DNA of 64,000 nucleotides from Enterobacter sp. Cy-643 (GCF_011752815.1 NZ_VWWV01000001.1:1-64000), one strand, 5' to 3'. Positions 1-10,000 are shown, counted from the first letter of the stretch. Program-made: numbers and translations. The notes: generated by a model from the letters alone, not told the origin.

Positions 1-2
1 TT

Positions 3-122
3 TGCCTGGCGGCCGTAGCGCGGTGGTCCCACCTGACCCCATGCCGAACTCAGAAGTGAAACGCCGTAGCGCCGATGGTAGTGTGGGGTCTCCCCATGCG
101 AGAGTAGGGAACTGCCAGGCAT
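3..122 (+). rRNA. rrf: 5S ribosomal RNA (3' end of an rRNA operon)
   Basis: The 120-nt sequence matches the enterobacterial 5S rRNA as I know it. It opens with TGCCTGGCGGC and closes with the complementary CTGCCAGGCAT, which form the terminal helix. It is a component of the 50S subunit. The rest of the rRNA operon lies upstream of the window. A terminator follows at once and kgtP comes next, which is the arrangement around E. coli rrfG. Confidence 0.97.
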
Positions 123-135
123 CAAATTAAGCATT

Positions 136-163
136 AACCCCGACCGAAAGGACGGGGTTTTTT
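136..163 (+). terminator. Rho-independent terminator of the rRNA operon
   Basis: An AACCCCG/CGGGGTT stem is followed by a run of T residues, 14 nt after the 5S gene. This is the expected end of the rRNA operon. Confidence 0.9.
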
Positions 164-323
164 GCTTTTTAAACCATGCCTTTTCACAAAAATCTCCGTC
201 TGCTCACAAAAGTTAATGTAACAACTCCGCAACAAGAAACTTCACATCGCAAAATTTCTTTCTCCTGCTTTACTGGATTCTGGGTTATTAGACCCATTCA
301 GGAAGACAGGAGAAGAAAATAAA

Positions 324-1622
324 ATGATTGAAACAACAAGCGAAGCAAATACTGTGCCGTCGGCGTCGGATACCCGCCGTCGCGTCTGGGCCATTGTTGG
401 TGCTTCATCAGGGAATCTGGTTGAGTGGTTTGATTTTTATGTTTACTCGTTCTGCTCACTCTATTTTGCTCATATCTTTTTCCCAACGGGAAATACCACA
501 ACTCAGCTTCTGCAAACCGCCGGCGTTTTTGCCGCTGGCTTTTTGATGCGACCTATTGGAGGCTGGTTATTCGGGTACATTGCCGATAAACATGGACGTA
601 AAAACTCCATGCTTATCTCCGTATGTATGATGTGTTTTGGATCGCTGGTCATTGCCTGCCTGCCAGGATACGGCACCATCGGCACATGGGCTCCGGCGTT
701 ATTACTTTTAGCTCGTCTGTTCCAGGGATTATCGGTGGGCGGAGAATACGGTACCAGCGCAACCTACATGAGTGAGGTGGCGGTAGAAGGTCGTAAAGGA
801 TTCTATGCCTCATTCCAGTACGTTACGCTCATTGGTGGGCAACTGGCCGCGTTGCTTGTTGTGGTTGTGCTTCAGCAAGTACTAAGCGATGAGGACTTAC
901 GTAGCTGGGGATGGAGAATTCCCTTTGCGATTGGGGCCGTGCTGGCGATTGTTGCTCTCTATCTTCGTCGCTCTCTGGATGAAACGTCGGATAAAGCGAC
1001 CCGCGCGCACAAGGATGCCGGTACGCTCTCCGGGCTGTGGAAAAATAAAAAAGCCTTCATTATGGTGCTTGGCTTCACTGCCGGCGGCTCCCTGGCTTTC
1101 TATACATTCACCACCTATATGCAGAAATACCTGGTGAATACCGCAGGGATGCATGCGAATACGGCCAGCGCACTGATGACCTTTGCGCTGTTTATCTTTA
1201 TGGTGCTGCAGCCGTTCTTCGGCGCACTGTCGGATAAAATTGGTCGTCGGAGTTCTATGCTCTGCTTTGGCGGCCTGGCTGCGGTGCTGACGGTTCCTAT
1301 TTTGACGGCGCTGCAAAATGTTAGCTCACCTTATGCAGCCTTTGCTCTGGTGATGGCTGCGATGCTAATTGTCAGTTTTTACACTTCAATCAGCGGCATT
1401 CTTAAGGCAGAAATGTTTCCGCCTGAAGTCCGTGCCCTGGGCGTAGGCCTGTCGTATGCCGTTGCCAACGCCTTGTTTGGTGGCTCAGCAGAATATGTCG
1501 CCTTATCGCTGAAATCTATGGGCAGCGAAACAACCTTCTTCTGGTACGTCTCTGGGATGGGAGCCCTGGCATTTGCAGTTTCTCTGCTGCTGCACCGTAA
1601 AGGGAAAGGGATAAAGCTCTAG
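324..1622 (+). CDS. kgtP: Alpha-ketoglutarate permease, MFS transporter
   Basis: This 432-residue protein imports 2-oxoglutarate by proton symport across the inner membrane. It has the 12-helix pattern of the metabolite:H+ symporter branch of the major facilitator superfamily. The motif [10 protein letters not shown] (about residue 86) is the loop 2-3 signature, and [10 protein letters not shown] is its repeat in the second half. Length and sequence match E. coli KgtP (432 aa). Placement beside a 5S gene and pssA is syntenic with E. coli. The start is preceded by AGGAGAAG. Identification rests on similarity and synteny. Confidence 0.93.
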   Translation: MIETTSEANTVPSASDTRRRVWAIVGASSGNLVEWFDFYVYSFCSLYFAHIFFPTGNTTTQLLQTAGVFAAGFLMRPIGGWLFGYIADKHGRKNSMLISVCMMCFGSLVIACLPGYGTIGTWAPALLLLARLFQGLSVGGEYGTSATYMSEVAVEGRKGFYASFQYVTLIGGQLAALLVVVVLQQVLSDEDLRSWGWRIPFAIGAVLAIVALYLRRSLDETSDKATRAHKDAGTLSGLWKNKKAFIMVLGFTAGGSLAFYTFTTYMQKYLVNTAGMHANTASALMTFALFIFMVLQPFFGALSDKIGRRSSMLCFGGLAAVLTVPILTALQNVSSPYAAFALVMAAMLIVSFYTSISGILKAEMFPPEVRALGVGLSYAVANALFGGSAEYVALSLKSMGSETTFFWYVSGMGALAFAVSLLLHRKGKGIKL

Positions 1623-1629
1623 AAAGAAA

Positions 1630-1650
1630 AAGCCCTGCAGTGCAGGGCTT
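1630..1650. terminator. Bidirectional terminator between kgtP and pssA
   Basis: A perfect hairpin, AAGCCCTGCA/TGCAGGGCTT, lies between the convergent genes. On the minus strand it is followed by TTTTTCTTTCT, so it most clearly ends pssA. On the plus strand the tail is weaker (TAAATATTT). Confidence 0.8.
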
Positions 1651-1656
1651 AAATAT

Positions 1657-3012
1657 TTAGAGAATACGGCTTATTAAGCGGTCGATACGGATCCGGCGTA
1701 GGCGGCGAATCAGCTTGCGAACTTTCACCGGATATTCGGCGATGCTTTGCAGATCGCGATAATGCTTAACAACCGTTGTATGAGTGCGGATAAGCTCCAG
1801 CTCCCTGGTACGAATGCCCTCCAGCTCTCTTTTGGGATCGTGAATAAGCAGGGCATTTTCCAGATCCAGGCGCCACGCGCGCGGATTAAGGTTATTCCCG
1901 GTTAGCAGCATCCACTCGTGGTCCACCCACATGCCTTTCAGGTGGTAGCTGTTATCCCCATCCTTCCACAAACGTACAATCAACTGCCCGGTATTGACAT
2001 AATATTGCAGGCGGCTGAGGAAGCGGCGCAGGTTAATTTCATAGAGATAAGGCAGCGCGCCAATAATCTTGAATGGCTGATCTTCCGGAATATAGAAATC
2101 ATTCGCCGTCTTATCGCCAACGATAATCTCAACCTGTTTGCCGTCCCGCAGCAGCTGTATGATATTGCGGACCAGGACTGCTGGCAGGTTGAAGTATGGC
2201 GTGCAGATAGTGAGCTTTTGCTCTGCACAAGGCATGAGATGAAAAATCGTTTTATTCAGCAGACTGGATTTTCCCAGCCCAACCAGCGGCGTAACTGACA
2301 GCTGATCGTTATCTGCATCACCGTGGAAAATAAAGCTAGCGTCACGTAATTCCTGGCGGAAGAGGCGGATATCGTTTTTGATCTCAGGGCTTTTTACTCG
2401 CTCGGCAACATCCAGACGATTCACCGCCCGGCCGTTCACCAGATTCTGGTTAACCCAGCCATACATGATGTCAGCCAGAGAGCGGTTGCGAATGATTTGG
2501 TAGCGGTCATAGCGATATTTATCATGCTGATGCAGATAAACGTCATTGAGGCTGGCCCCACTGTATACGACGCTGTCATCGATAATAAAGCCTTTGAAAT
2601 GCAACACGCCAAGGGCTTCGCGAGTATTGACGGGCACGCCGTAGACCGGAATATTCACATCGGGGAACTGCTCGGCCATGCGGTGATACCAGTCCGCATT
2701 GGTGTTGGCAGCGGCAGCACCAATACGCCCGCGTTGAGCTCGGTGCCAGTCAACCAGCACGGAAACATCTAAATCTGGCCGCTGCTGCTTGGCCTGATAG
2801 AGCGCGGACAGAATTCCTTTGCCGCCGTCATCCTGTTCAAGATACAACGCAATAATGCAAATACGCTGCGTTGCGCTGGCGATTTTTTTCAGCAGCGTTT
2901 CGCGGAAATCCGCTGGGGAGAACAGGGTTTCTACATCATCAACTGATTGAGAAAGCTTCGGTAACTGGGCAAGGTGTTGTTGATGTTTATTACGTTTAAA
3001 TTTAGACAACAT
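1657..3012 (-). CDS. pssA: CDP-diacylglycerol--serine O-phosphatidyltransferase
   Basis: This enzyme makes phosphatidylserine from CDP-diacylglycerol and L-serine, the first committed step towards phosphatidylethanolamine. It is a phospholipase D superfamily protein with two HKD-type motifs, HFKGFIIDDS (about residue 138) and HLKGMWVDHE (about 357), each followed by an SGASLN or TGNNLN tail. The C-terminus is very basic (KVRKLIRRLRRIRIDR), consistent with peripheral binding to ribosomes and acidic membranes. The ATG at 3012 gives 451 residues, the E. coli length. An in-frame GTG directly before it was not used. Confidence 0.96.
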   Translation of the reverse strand: MLSKFKRNKHQQHLAQLPKLSQSVDDVETLFSPADFRETLLKKIASATQRICIIALYLEQDDGGKGILSALYQAKQQRPDLDVSVLVDWHRAQRGRIGAAAANTNADWYHRMAEQFPDVNIPVYGVPVNTREALGVLHFKGFIIDDSVVYSGASLNDVYLHQHDKYRYDRYQIIRNRSLADIMYGWVNQNLVNGRAVNRLDVAERVKSPEIKNDIRLFRQELRDASFIFHGDADNDQLSVTPLVGLGKSSLLNKTIFHLMPCAEQKLTICTPYFNLPAVLVRNIIQLLRDGKQVEIIVGDKTANDFYIPEDQPFKIIGALPYLYEINLRRFLSRLQYYVNTGQLIVRLWKDGDNSYHLKGMWVDHEWMLLTGNNLNPRAWRLDLENALLIHDPKRELEGIRTRELELIRTHTTVVKHYRDLQSIAEYPVKVRKLIRRLRRIRIDRLISRIL

Positions 3013-3126
3013 CACAGTGCTTATCTTCTCTTTTCATTGGATGGCCTTCTGCAAAATCCAGACGTCATAACTTGCTGATAATACCACTACTGCTACGCAA
3101 AGTGAGTATGTTTTCCAGTACCTTAC

Positions 3127-5787
3127 TCACGAATCTACGCTTTTATCCAGCGGTAGCGTCAGACTGACAATGCCATCTTCAAGCTGAATATCAACGCTGA
3201 AACCCAGTTTGCGGGCCAGGGTAATCATGCCCTGGTTGTTCGGCATCGTTATGCCATTCAGCCGCTGGAGGCCATGTTGCCTGGTGTAATCGATGAGCTT
3301 AGTCAGCAAACGTCGGCCGAGCCCAAGCCCTTTTAAATCGGAACGAACCAGCACAGCGAACTCGGCATCAACGTTGTCAGGGTCTGAAATGGCTCGCGTG
3401 ACGCCGAGGATCTCATCGTTGCCTTTTATTCTTCTGACTGCCACGAACGCCATTTCTCGATCGTAGTCGATCTGCGTCATATTGGCTAAATCTTCGTGGG
3501 TAAATTCATTGATCTCACTGAAATAGCGATAGTAGAGATCCTCTTTTGTTACCTGAGCAATAAAACGCTGCAGCTGAGGTTCATCCTCTGGAAGGATAGG
3601 GCGGAACAGGCAGCGGTCACCGTTCTTAAGCTGCACCAATTCCTCAAGCTGATGAGGATAAGGACGCACCGCCAGCCTGCCATCGGCATCCCCCGTAAAT
3701 TCGGCCAATTCCAGAGTGACATCCAGCAGGGTGAACTCGTTGCCGGATGCCAGCAGCGGATGAATATCAAGTCTCACAATCTCCGGGCAATCAACGATCA
3801 GGTTAGAGACTTGAACCAGCACTTCGCTGATCCCGGCAATATCCAGCGGGCGTAGTGCGCTCCGGCTTCGAATCTTGCCGTTTTTGATCGCCTGAATAAC
3901 AAGGTAGCGGGCCAGATTCATGTTTAGCGGGGGAAGGGCAACCGCCGCCTGCCGCTCGGGCCGCCATTCTACGCCACCTTCGCCCAGCATGATCAACGGC
4001 CCAAACACCGGATCGTGTTCAACGACGACTCGTAACTCCTGCGCGCCTGCGCGGTTTGCCATGCTTTGCACCAGAAGACCGTGAATGCGAGCCTGGGGCC
4101 AGGCCATTTTTACGCGGTCGATGATGGCTTCGGCGGCTTGCTGCACTTCACTGGCCGTTCGCAAATAGAGCATAACGCCCTGAACTTCCGACTTATGGGG
4201 AATATCCGGAGAACGAAGCTTTAATGCGACGGGATAACCAATTTGCTCGGCGATATGCACCGCTTCCGCACTGTCGCCAGCAATCCACGTTGGCAGGGTT
4301 GTTAGTCCATAAGCTTCAAGCACCGGCCTGACTTCATGGGTGTCGAGCGTTGTGGCTCCCTGATGCAAGGCCTGCTGGATAAGACGGTGAGCGTCGCTGG
4401 TGTTTGCAGTTAGGTTCGCCGGCAGAGCAGGGGTTTCACGCAATTGTTTCTGGTTACGGCGATACTCGACCATATGCATAAATGCCGTTACCGCGCCCTC
4501 TGGTGTTCTGTAAGTCGGAATACCGGCATCGCTAAACAGACGCCGGGCTTCCTGGGAGGAATACTCCCCGCACCAGTTGGTAATAATAGTGAGATATTTG
4601 CCACGAGGATGCCGCTGCAGCAAATCGATCAGGGCGAGGGCGCTTGCGGTTCCGGGCGCGGCGGCGCTGGGGGAATGAATAACCATTAAGGCATCAAAAT
4701 CATGGCTATCCAGCAATTTTTCCACGGCCAGCAGGTAACGGCCGGGCGTGGCATCATCACGCAGGTCTATTGGGTTTCCTGCCTCAACGCCCGGAGGAAG
4801 TATTTCAACGAGAGTCTGCAGGGTTTCTTCACCCAACGTCGCCAGTTTGCCGTTACGTAGCCACAGCTCATCAAGCGCCAGCGCCGCCGGCGCCGCGCCG
4901 TTGCTGACAATCATCAGCCGTTCGCCGCGTAAAGGGCGCATATGGCTGAGGGTCTCTACGGCGGAGAAAAGTTCGTGCGTGTCCTGCACCCGAAGTAAAC
5001 CTGCTCGCTGTATCGCCGCATCCCAGGCTGCATCCAGGCCTGGATGGGTTTTCAGTAGCGTTTGTGCTTTGCTGCTGCGCCCGCTTTTGATGACCAGAAT
5101 CGGTTTGTTACGCGAAGCACTTCTTGCGGCGGAAACAAAGCGTCGCGCATCGCTCAGATGTTCGAGATACAGCAGGATAGCGCTGGTTTTCGTATCTCTG
5201 GCCAGATAATCAAGCAGTTCATCCACATCGATATCCAGGCTATCGCCAAGCGCGATAAACCAGGAAAAGCCCATCTCGCGCTGCTGTGCCCAGTCCAGAA
5301 TGGTGTTGGACACCGCGGCCGACTGAGAAATAAACGCCAGTTTACCTTTTTGGATGGGGACTGGAGAAAAGCTGGCATTTAGCCCCTGCCAGGGCGCCAG
5401 CAGGCCAAGGCTATTCGGGCCAAGCAGGCGAATTTGCCAGCGAGCGGCGCAGGCCAGCAATTCGGATAATTGCTCAGGTGGGGCAGATAAGATAATGCAG
5501 GCCTTGCAGCCTTTATTGCCCAGAGCTTCAAGCAGAGTCAGGTTTCGTTGGGAATGCGTACAGATAATCGCCAAATCGGGTGCCAGCGGCAGGCTGGCAA
5601 TATCCGGCCAGGCAAGCACTCCGCACACGGCTTTGTGAGTCGGCGTCACCGGCATTACCGGGCCATTGAAGCCGCCAGCAAGCAAGTTGCGCATCATTAA
5701 ATAACCGGCGCGGTCGGCTTTTGCCGAAGCGCCGATAACGGCAATGGATTTTGGACGCAGCAGCGCTTCCAGGCCTCGTTGGCTCAC
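3127..5787 (-). CDS. patZ: Protein lysine acetyltransferase PatZ (Pka/YfiQ)
   Basis: This protein acetylates lysines of metabolic enzymes such as acetyl-CoA synthetase, using acetyl-CoA. The 886-residue chain has an NDP-forming acyl-CoA synthetase-like N-terminal part (CoA-binding fold from SIAVIGAS, then an ATP-grasp-like section near PVALKLRSPDIPHKSEVQG). A C-terminal GNAT domain carries the acetyl-CoA loop LKGLGLGRRL. This is the known PatZ architecture and length. Translation appears to begin at GTG. It lies between pssA and tapT as in E. coli. Function is inferred from near-full-length similarity. Confidence 0.93.
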   Translation of the reverse strand: MSQRGLEALLRPKSIAVIGASAKADRAGYLMMRNLLAGGFNGPVMPVTPTHKAVCGVLAWPDIASLPLAPDLAIICTHSQRNLTLLEALGNKGCKACIILSAPPEQLSELLACAARWQIRLLGPNSLGLLAPWQGLNASFSPVPIQKGKLAFISQSAAVSNTILDWAQQREMGFSWFIALGDSLDIDVDELLDYLARDTKTSAILLYLEHLSDARRFVSAARSASRNKPILVIKSGRSSKAQTLLKTHPGLDAAWDAAIQRAGLLRVQDTHELFSAVETLSHMRPLRGERLMIVSNGAAPAALALDELWLRNGKLATLGEETLQTLVEILPPGVEAGNPIDLRDDATPGRYLLAVEKLLDSHDFDALMVIHSPSAAAPGTASALALIDLLQRHPRGKYLTIITNWCGEYSSQEARRLFSDAGIPTYRTPEGAVTAFMHMVEYRRNQKQLRETPALPANLTANTSDAHRLIQQALHQGATTLDTHEVRPVLEAYGLTTLPTWIAGDSAEAVHIAEQIGYPVALKLRSPDIPHKSEVQGVMLYLRTASEVQQAAEAIIDRVKMAWPQARIHGLLVQSMANRAGAQELRVVVEHDPVFGPLIMLGEGGVEWRPERQAAVALPPLNMNLARYLVIQAIKNGKIRSRSALRPLDIAGISEVLVQVSNLIVDCPEIVRLDIHPLLASGNEFTLLDVTLELAEFTGDADGRLAVRPYPHQLEELVQLKNGDRCLFRPILPEDEPQLQRFIAQVTKEDLYYRYFSEINEFTHEDLANMTQIDYDREMAFVAVRRIKGNDEILGVTRAISDPDNVDAEFAVLVRSDLKGLGLGRRLLTKLIDYTRQHGLQRLNGITMPNNQGMITLARKLGFSVDIQLEDGIVSLTLPLDKSVDS

Positions 5788-5819
5788 GACGCTCTCCCCT
5801 GAGTGATGTTCAGGAGAGT

Positions 5820-6521
5820 CTAAACGTTTTCTTCCACTTCTGCTGTGACGCTGCCCTGATGATGGGGTTTCCCCGCCAGATAGCGCTCGCGGAAAAGAGT
5901 GAAATGCTGCGTTAATCCTTTGGAGGCTGCTGCATCCCCTGCCAGTTCAAGCAGGGCTGCGGCGACTTCTGCGGTGCAATATTGGCCGTCCGCATGGGCC
6001 TCACGCAGGCGATACGCTGAGGTCATACTTAAATCTACGGAAATGACCGGGAGCGCATCGAGATAAGGGCTTTTACGGAACATTTTGCGCGCCTCAGTCC
6101 AGGTGCCATCAAGCATGATAAACAGCGGCGGCTTGCCGATCATCGGCGGCGCAGTCAGTACTGCCCGAGCGCCGTCGGCGTAAGAGGCGGGAAAAACCAC
6201 CATCGGCTGGTAATCCGGGCTGGCAACAAGATCCAGCAGCGCCTGAGGGGGCTCCGTGCGTGACCATTGAAATGCTTCGGTTTCCGGTAAGACATCGGCA
6301 ATGAGCCGCCCGGTATTACTTGGCTTCATGGGTTCAGTATCAAACATCACAAGGCAAAAGCGGCTGCGGGCATGCTGCGGCTGAAGCGTCTCGCACAGGC
6401 AATTTTTCAAAGGTAGCAGGCAACGCTGGCAGCGGCGAACGCGATTGCCACGGGCGAGAAAGGGACGCGTCGCGCGGGCAAGGCGGGTGGCGCGAAGGCG
6501 AAGAACGGCGTTTTCGGTCAT
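5820..6521 (-). CDS. tapT: tRNA-uridine aminocarboxypropyltransferase (DTW domain)
   Basis: This enzyme (YfiP in older annotation) installs the acp3U47 modification in tRNA using S-adenosylmethionine. The N-terminus has a cysteine cluster (CQRCLLPLKNCLC) suited to metal binding. The family's DTW-like signature appears as LDGTW in the second half (IMLDGTWTEARKM). The ATG at 6521 gives 233 residues, against about 232 in E. coli. The open frame continues 43 codons upstream, but that part has no family match. It is 33 bp downstream of patZ's start on the same strand. Confidence 0.88.
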   Translation of the reverse strand: MTENAVLRLRATRLARATRPFLARGNRVRRCQRCLLPLKNCLCETLQPQHARSRFCLVMFDTEPMKPSNTGRLIADVLPETEAFQWSRTEPPQALLDLVASPDYQPMVVFPASYADGARAVLTAPPMIGKPPLFIMLDGTWTEARKMFRKSPYLDALPVISVDLSMTSAYRLREAHADGQYCTAEVAAALLELAGDAAASKGLTQHFTLFRERYLAGKPHHQGSVTAEVEENV

Positions 6522-6597
6522 TAATGATGAATGTTCGGCTAAAAACGCCATTCTACCGTAGATAGGGAAAGGGGGCTTAAAAAATGCCCCCTCACAA

Positions 6598-7017
6598 TCA
6601 GATATTTTCGTCCAGCCAGCTATCAAAAGGGGCTTTTGGCATCGCCCCATTCAGCATGTCCACGACCTGGCCATTTTTAAAAATCATAATGGTTGGGATG
6701 CTTCTGATGCGAAAACGGGCGCTCAGTTCCTGCTCGGCTTCGGTATTCACCTTCACAAAGCGAACCTTGCCGCTACGTTCTTCGGCAACATCTTCAAAAA
6801 CAGGGGCGAAGTTCACGCACGGGCCGCACCACGGTGCCCAAAAATCAACCACAACTGGCAGATCATCTTTCAGGAGTTTATCCAGCGTTGCCGCCGTGGC
6901 GTTGACGATTTCACCGTCAAACAGTTCATGACCGCAGCGACCGCACTTTGCGCCGTCATCAATGCGGTCGTCAGGAATGCGATTAATGGCCTGGCAGTCG
7001 GCACAAACGGTATTCAT
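6598..7017 (-). CDS. trxC: Thioredoxin 2
   Basis: This is a zinc-containing cytoplasmic disulfide reductase active in oxidative stress. Two CxxC pairs near the start (C5/C8 and C25/C28) form the zinc finger that separates TrxC from TrxA. The active site WCGPC gives C64 and C67. The ATG at 7017 gives 139 residues, the E. coli length. Four codons upstream an alternative start exists but is not needed. It is a single gene between tapT and the divergent yfiF. E. coli trxC is OxyR-controlled; I did not locate an OxyR site here. Confidence 0.95.
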   Translation of the reverse strand: MNTVCADCQAINRIPDDRIDDGAKCGRCGHELFDGEIVNATAATLDKLLKDDLPVVVDFWAPWCGPCVNFAPVFEDVAEERSGKVRFVKVNTEAEQELSARFRIRSIPTIMIFKNGQVVDMLNGAMPKAPFDSWLDENI

Positions 7018-7223
7018 AACACACCTCAAAGAGAATGATTGAAATCGGTGTCTGGCACCGTGGATGTTTCAAATATGTTACATATTATCGACGAATATGG
7101 GGAGGCCAACAAAGTGATTTATTCGATGAGTACAATAGTTTTTAGCTTTTAAGCAAAGTTAATGGCTAACCCATGGCACATCAGGTAATCTGCGCGCTTC
7201 GCGCTCAGCCCGGTGGAGGAAAA

Positions 7224-8294
7224 ATGAACGACGAATTTAAAGGTAAAAGCGGCAAGGTCAAAGTGATGTATGTCCGCGGTGACGACGAAAGCGAAAATCG
7301 CGGCCAAAACCCGCGTACGGGCAAAGGTGGTGGGCGTCCTGCCGGTGCGTCACGTGGTGAAGGCGGCGGTCGCCGTCAGGCTCGTCACGATGATAAACCT
7401 CGCGGCGGGCGCGATCGTAATGAACGTAACGACAGAGGCGATCGCGGTGAAGCGGCTTCCCCATGGCGTACCGTTTCCCGTGCCCCGGTAGACGCTGCGC
7501 TGTCGACATCAGACAATGAAGGTACGACTAAACATATCGTTGACCCGGAAGTGATTCGTCGCCAGCGCGCCGAAGAAGCCCGTGTGTACGGTGAGAATGC
7601 TTGTCAGGCGCTGTTCCAGAGCCGCCCGGAAAGCATCGTGCGCGCCTGGTTTATCCAGAGCGTGACGCCTCGCTTTAAAGAAGCGCTGCGTTGGATGGCA
7701 GCAAATCGCAAGGCCTACCACGTGGTGGACGATGCCGAGCTGACAAAAGCCTCCGGCACTGAACATCATGGCGGCGTTTGCTTCATTATTAAAAAACGCA
7801 GCGGCATCAGCGTGCAGACCTGGCTGAACAAAGCCGGAGAAGAAGACTGCGTGCTGGCCCTGGAGGATGTGGGCAACCCGCACAACCTGGGTGGGATCAT
7901 GCGCAGTTGCGCGCACTTCGGCGTGAAAGGTTTGTTGATTCAGGATGCTTCCCTGCTGGAGTCCGGGGCGGCGATTCGTACCGCAGAAGGCGGGGCCGAG
8001 CACGTGGTGGCGATCAGCGGCGAGACGTTTGGCGATGGGCTGGAAGCTTTCCGTAAAGCTGGCTACACCATCGTGACCACCTCAAGCCACCAGGGCACCC
8101 CGCTGTATAAAGCGGAGCTGCCGAAGAAAATGGTGCTGGTGCTGGGCCAGGAACGAGATGGCGTTTCCGACACGACTTTTGAAAGCGCAGATATGAGCGT
8201 CGCCATTGAAGGCACCGGTAACGTTGAGAGCCTCAACGTATCGGTAGCGACTGGCGTGCTGCTGGGCGAATGGTGGCGCCAGAACAAGGCGTAA
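7224..8294 (+). CDS. yfiF: SpoU-family RNA 2'-O-methyltransferase YfiF (TrmG)
   Basis: This is a SPOUT-class RNA methyltransferase of the TrmH/RlmB group. The N-terminal 90 residues are low-complexity, rich in R, G and D ([15 protein letters not shown]), and are probably an unstructured RNA-binding arm. The catalytic half carries [30 protein letters not shown] and [15 protein letters not shown], the three SpoU motifs. The ATG at 7224, preceded by GGTGGAGGAAAA, gives 356 residues; E. coli YfiF has 345. The open frame runs upstream to 7173, but the Shine-Dalgarno and similarity favour 7224. The substrate RNA cannot be read from the sequence. Confidence 0.88.
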   Translation: MNDEFKGKSGKVKVMYVRGDDESENRGQNPRTGKGGGRPAGASRGEGGGRRQARHDDKPRGGRDRNERNDRGDRGEAASPWRTVSRAPVDAALSTSDNEGTTKHIVDPEVIRRQRAEEARVYGENACQALFQSRPESIVRAWFIQSVTPRFKEALRWMAANRKAYHVVDDAELTKASGTEHHGGVCFIIKKRSGISVQTWLNKAGEEDCVLALEDVGNPHNLGGIMRSCAHFGVKGLLIQDASLLESGAAIRTAEGGAEHVVAISGETFGDGLEAFRKAGYTIVTTSSHQGTPLYKAELPKKMVLVLGQERDGVSDTTFESADMSVAIEGTGNVESLNVSVATGVLLGEWWRQNKA

Positions 8295-8311
8295 TACCTT
8301 CACCAGCGATA

Positions 8312-8341
8312 AAAAAACCAGCGTAATTGCTGGTTTTTTTT
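8312..8341. terminator. Bidirectional terminator between yfiF and ung
   Basis: An AAAAAACCAGC/GCTGGTTTTTT hairpin with a short AT-rich loop is flanked by A and T runs on both sides. It serves the two convergent genes. Confidence 0.92.
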
Positions 8342-8351
8342 CGCCCGGGTT

Positions 8352-9041
8352 TTAGCCATTTGCCTGTGGCAGCTGTGGCACCCAGTCGATGGGCTGTTCT
8401 CCCCGCCCGGCCAGATACTCATTCGCCTTCACGAAATGCCCGCAGCCAAGAAAACCACGATGCGCAGAAAGCGGAGAAGGATGCGGGGCGGTCAGGACGT
8501 GGTGGCGCTGGCGATCGATAATGCTGCCTTTGCGCTGGGCATGGGCCCCCCACAGCAGGAACACCACGCCTTCACGGTGTTCATTAATGAGGGCGATAAC
8601 TTTGTCGGTAAAAGTTTCCCAGCCAAAATTGGCGTGAGAATGCGCTTTGCTTGCTTCGACGGTAAGTACCGTATTGAGGAGCAACACGCCCTGCCGGGCC
8701 CAGCTTTCAAGATATCCGTGCGTAGGGCGGGTAAAGCCAGGGACTGAAGCCTCAAGCTCTTTATACATATTGACCAGCGAAGGCGGGGGCGCAATGCCCG
8801 GAAGCACGGAGAAAGAAAGTCCGTGCGCCTGGCCTGGGCCGTGATAGGGATCCTGCCCCAAAATCACCACTTTGACATCGCCTAGCTCGGTAAAGCGAAA
8901 AGCGTTGAAAACATCTTTTTGCGGAGGGTAAACGGTCACGCCTGCAGCGCGCTCTGCCGCGACGGCGCTAAGCGTATTAATAAAGTAAGGCTGCCGTTTC
9001 TCTTCTGCCAGCACGTCGTGCCAGGTGAGGTGGGTGGTCAT
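8352..9041 (-). CDS. ung: Uracil-DNA glycosylase
   Basis: This enzyme removes uracil from DNA to start base-excision repair. The water-activating motif [17 protein letters not shown] (D64) and the DNA-binding motif [10 protein letters not shown] are both present. The 229 residues match family-1 UDG length. It is convergent with yfiF and divergent from grcA, as in E. coli. Confidence 0.97.
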   Translation of the reverse strand: MTTHLTWHDVLAEEKRQPYFINTLSAVAAERAAGVTVYPPQKDVFNAFRFTELGDVKVVILGQDPYHGPGQAHGLSFSVLPGIAPPPSLVNMYKELEASVPGFTRPTHGYLESWARQGVLLLNTVLTVEASKAHSHANFGWETFTDKVIALINEHREGVVFLLWGAHAQRKGSIIDRQRHHVLTAPHPSPLSAHRGFLGCGHFVKANEYLAGRGEQPIDWVPQLPQANG

Positions 9042-9183
9042 CTCGCTCTCCCGCGAATCAGTATTGCCCGATAGCTTAACTGCTTCTTCCTCCCGAGCAA
9101 AATAGTGCGTGGCATCAATGGGCTACGGCACTAAATAAAGTTGAAAATTTACAAAAATTTTAGCATGCAGTGAATGGGCTAAG

Positions 9184-9250
9184 TTGATGTAAAACAAATA
9201 AAACCAGTTAAAGCCATTTTTAGTGTGTGGATTTAATTGATTTAAGTCAA
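9184..9250 (+). promoter_or_regulatory. Two FNR-type boxes upstream of grcA
   Basis: TTGATGTAAAACAA (9184-9197) and TTGATTTAAGTCAA (9237-9250) both fit the FNR pattern TTGAT-N4-ATCAA with few mismatches. Their centres are 53 bp apart. E. coli grcA (yfiD) is known to have FNR sites at -40.5 and -93.5, the same 53-bp spacing. That predicts a start near 9284, and GATATA at 9271-9276 is a plausible -10. Anaerobic induction is inferred. Confidence 0.8.
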
Positions 9251-9305
9251 AGAATCACGCCTGGCGGACTGATATAAGAACAACAAAGCAACAAAGGTTT
9301 TACCA

Positions 9306-9359
9306 ATGAGCCAGAGCGCTGGCCCAAAGAATCAGCACATTACCCTGAGGGAGAAATAA
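9306..9359 (+). CDS. Possible 17-codon leader peptide of grcA
   Basis: An ATG at 9306, preceded by AAAGG, opens a 17-residue frame ([17 protein letters not shown]) whose TAA ends one base before the grcA ATG. It lies inside the predicted grcA transcript. The tight spacing would allow translational coupling, but no homologue is recognised and it may be chance. Confidence 0.3.
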   Translation: MSQSAGPKNQHITLREK

Positions 9360-9360
9360 A

Positions 9361-9744
9361 ATGATTACTGGTATCCAAATTACAAAAGCGGCAAACGACG
9401 AACTTCTGAACTCTTTCTGGCTGCTCGACAGTGAAAAAGGCGAAGCTCGCTGCGTGTGTGCGAAAGCGGGTTTTGCGGAAGATGAAGTAGTAGCGGTCAG
9501 TAAACTGGGCCAGTTTGAATACCGTGAAATTCCAATGGAAGTGAAACCTGAAGTTCGCGTTGAAGGCGGACAGCACCTGAACGTTAACGTCCTGCGTCGT
9601 GAAACGCTGGAAGATGCGGTTAAGCATCCGGAAAAATATCCGCAGCTGACCATTCGTGTTTCCGGCTACGCGGTGCGCTTCAACTCTCTGACCCCGGAAC
9701 AGCAGCGCGACGTGATTACCCGTACTTTCACTGAAAGCCTGTAA
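9361..9744 (+). CDS. grcA: Autonomous glycyl radical cofactor
   Basis: This is a 127-residue spare part for pyruvate formate-lyase. It replaces the oxygen-damaged C-terminal radical domain so that anaerobic pyruvate cleavage continues. The radical-bearing motif RVSGYAVRF places glycine at 102. Length and sequence match E. coli GrcA (YfiD). The gene stands alone behind two FNR-type boxes and ends at a strong hairpin. Activation by PflA is known for the family and not visible here. Confidence 0.97.
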   Translation: MITGIQITKAANDELLNSFWLLDSEKGEARCVCAKAGFAEDEVVAVSKLGQFEYREIPMEVKPEVRVEGGQHLNVNVLRRETLEDAVKHPEKYPQLTIRVSGYAVRFNSLTPEQQRDVITRTFTESL

Positions 9745-9766
9745 TTCAGTTCCTGCCGTTGAGAAT

Positions 9767-9790
9767 AAAGAGCGCCGCCTGGCGCTCTTT
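9767..9790 (+). terminator. Terminator of grcA
   Basis: A ten-base stem (AAAGAGCGCC with GGCGCTCTTT) has a four-base loop and ends in TTTC. It lies 22 bp after the grcA stop. Confidence 0.85.
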
Positions 9791-9974
9791 CACGCTAATA
9801 GAAAATCCGCACTGCACAGTAAACCCGCATCAGCACCCGGCACAGGTTCCCTAAATTTCCTGGGGCTGCCAGCACGACGCTCATTCCTTCGATGTCGCCA
9901 TCTTCACCGTATACGATAGGGCAGGAATGCCGTAAAGAATAACTGTTTGCAGGAAAACGCCGGGTCAGGGCAAT

Positions 9975-10000
9975 AAAAAACGCCGGGAAGGTCCCGGCGT
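9975..10000 (-). terminator. Terminator of srmB
   Basis: On the minus strand, ACGCCGGGA pairs with TCCCGGCGT and is followed by TTTTTATTG. It lies directly after the srmB stop. Confidence 0.9.
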
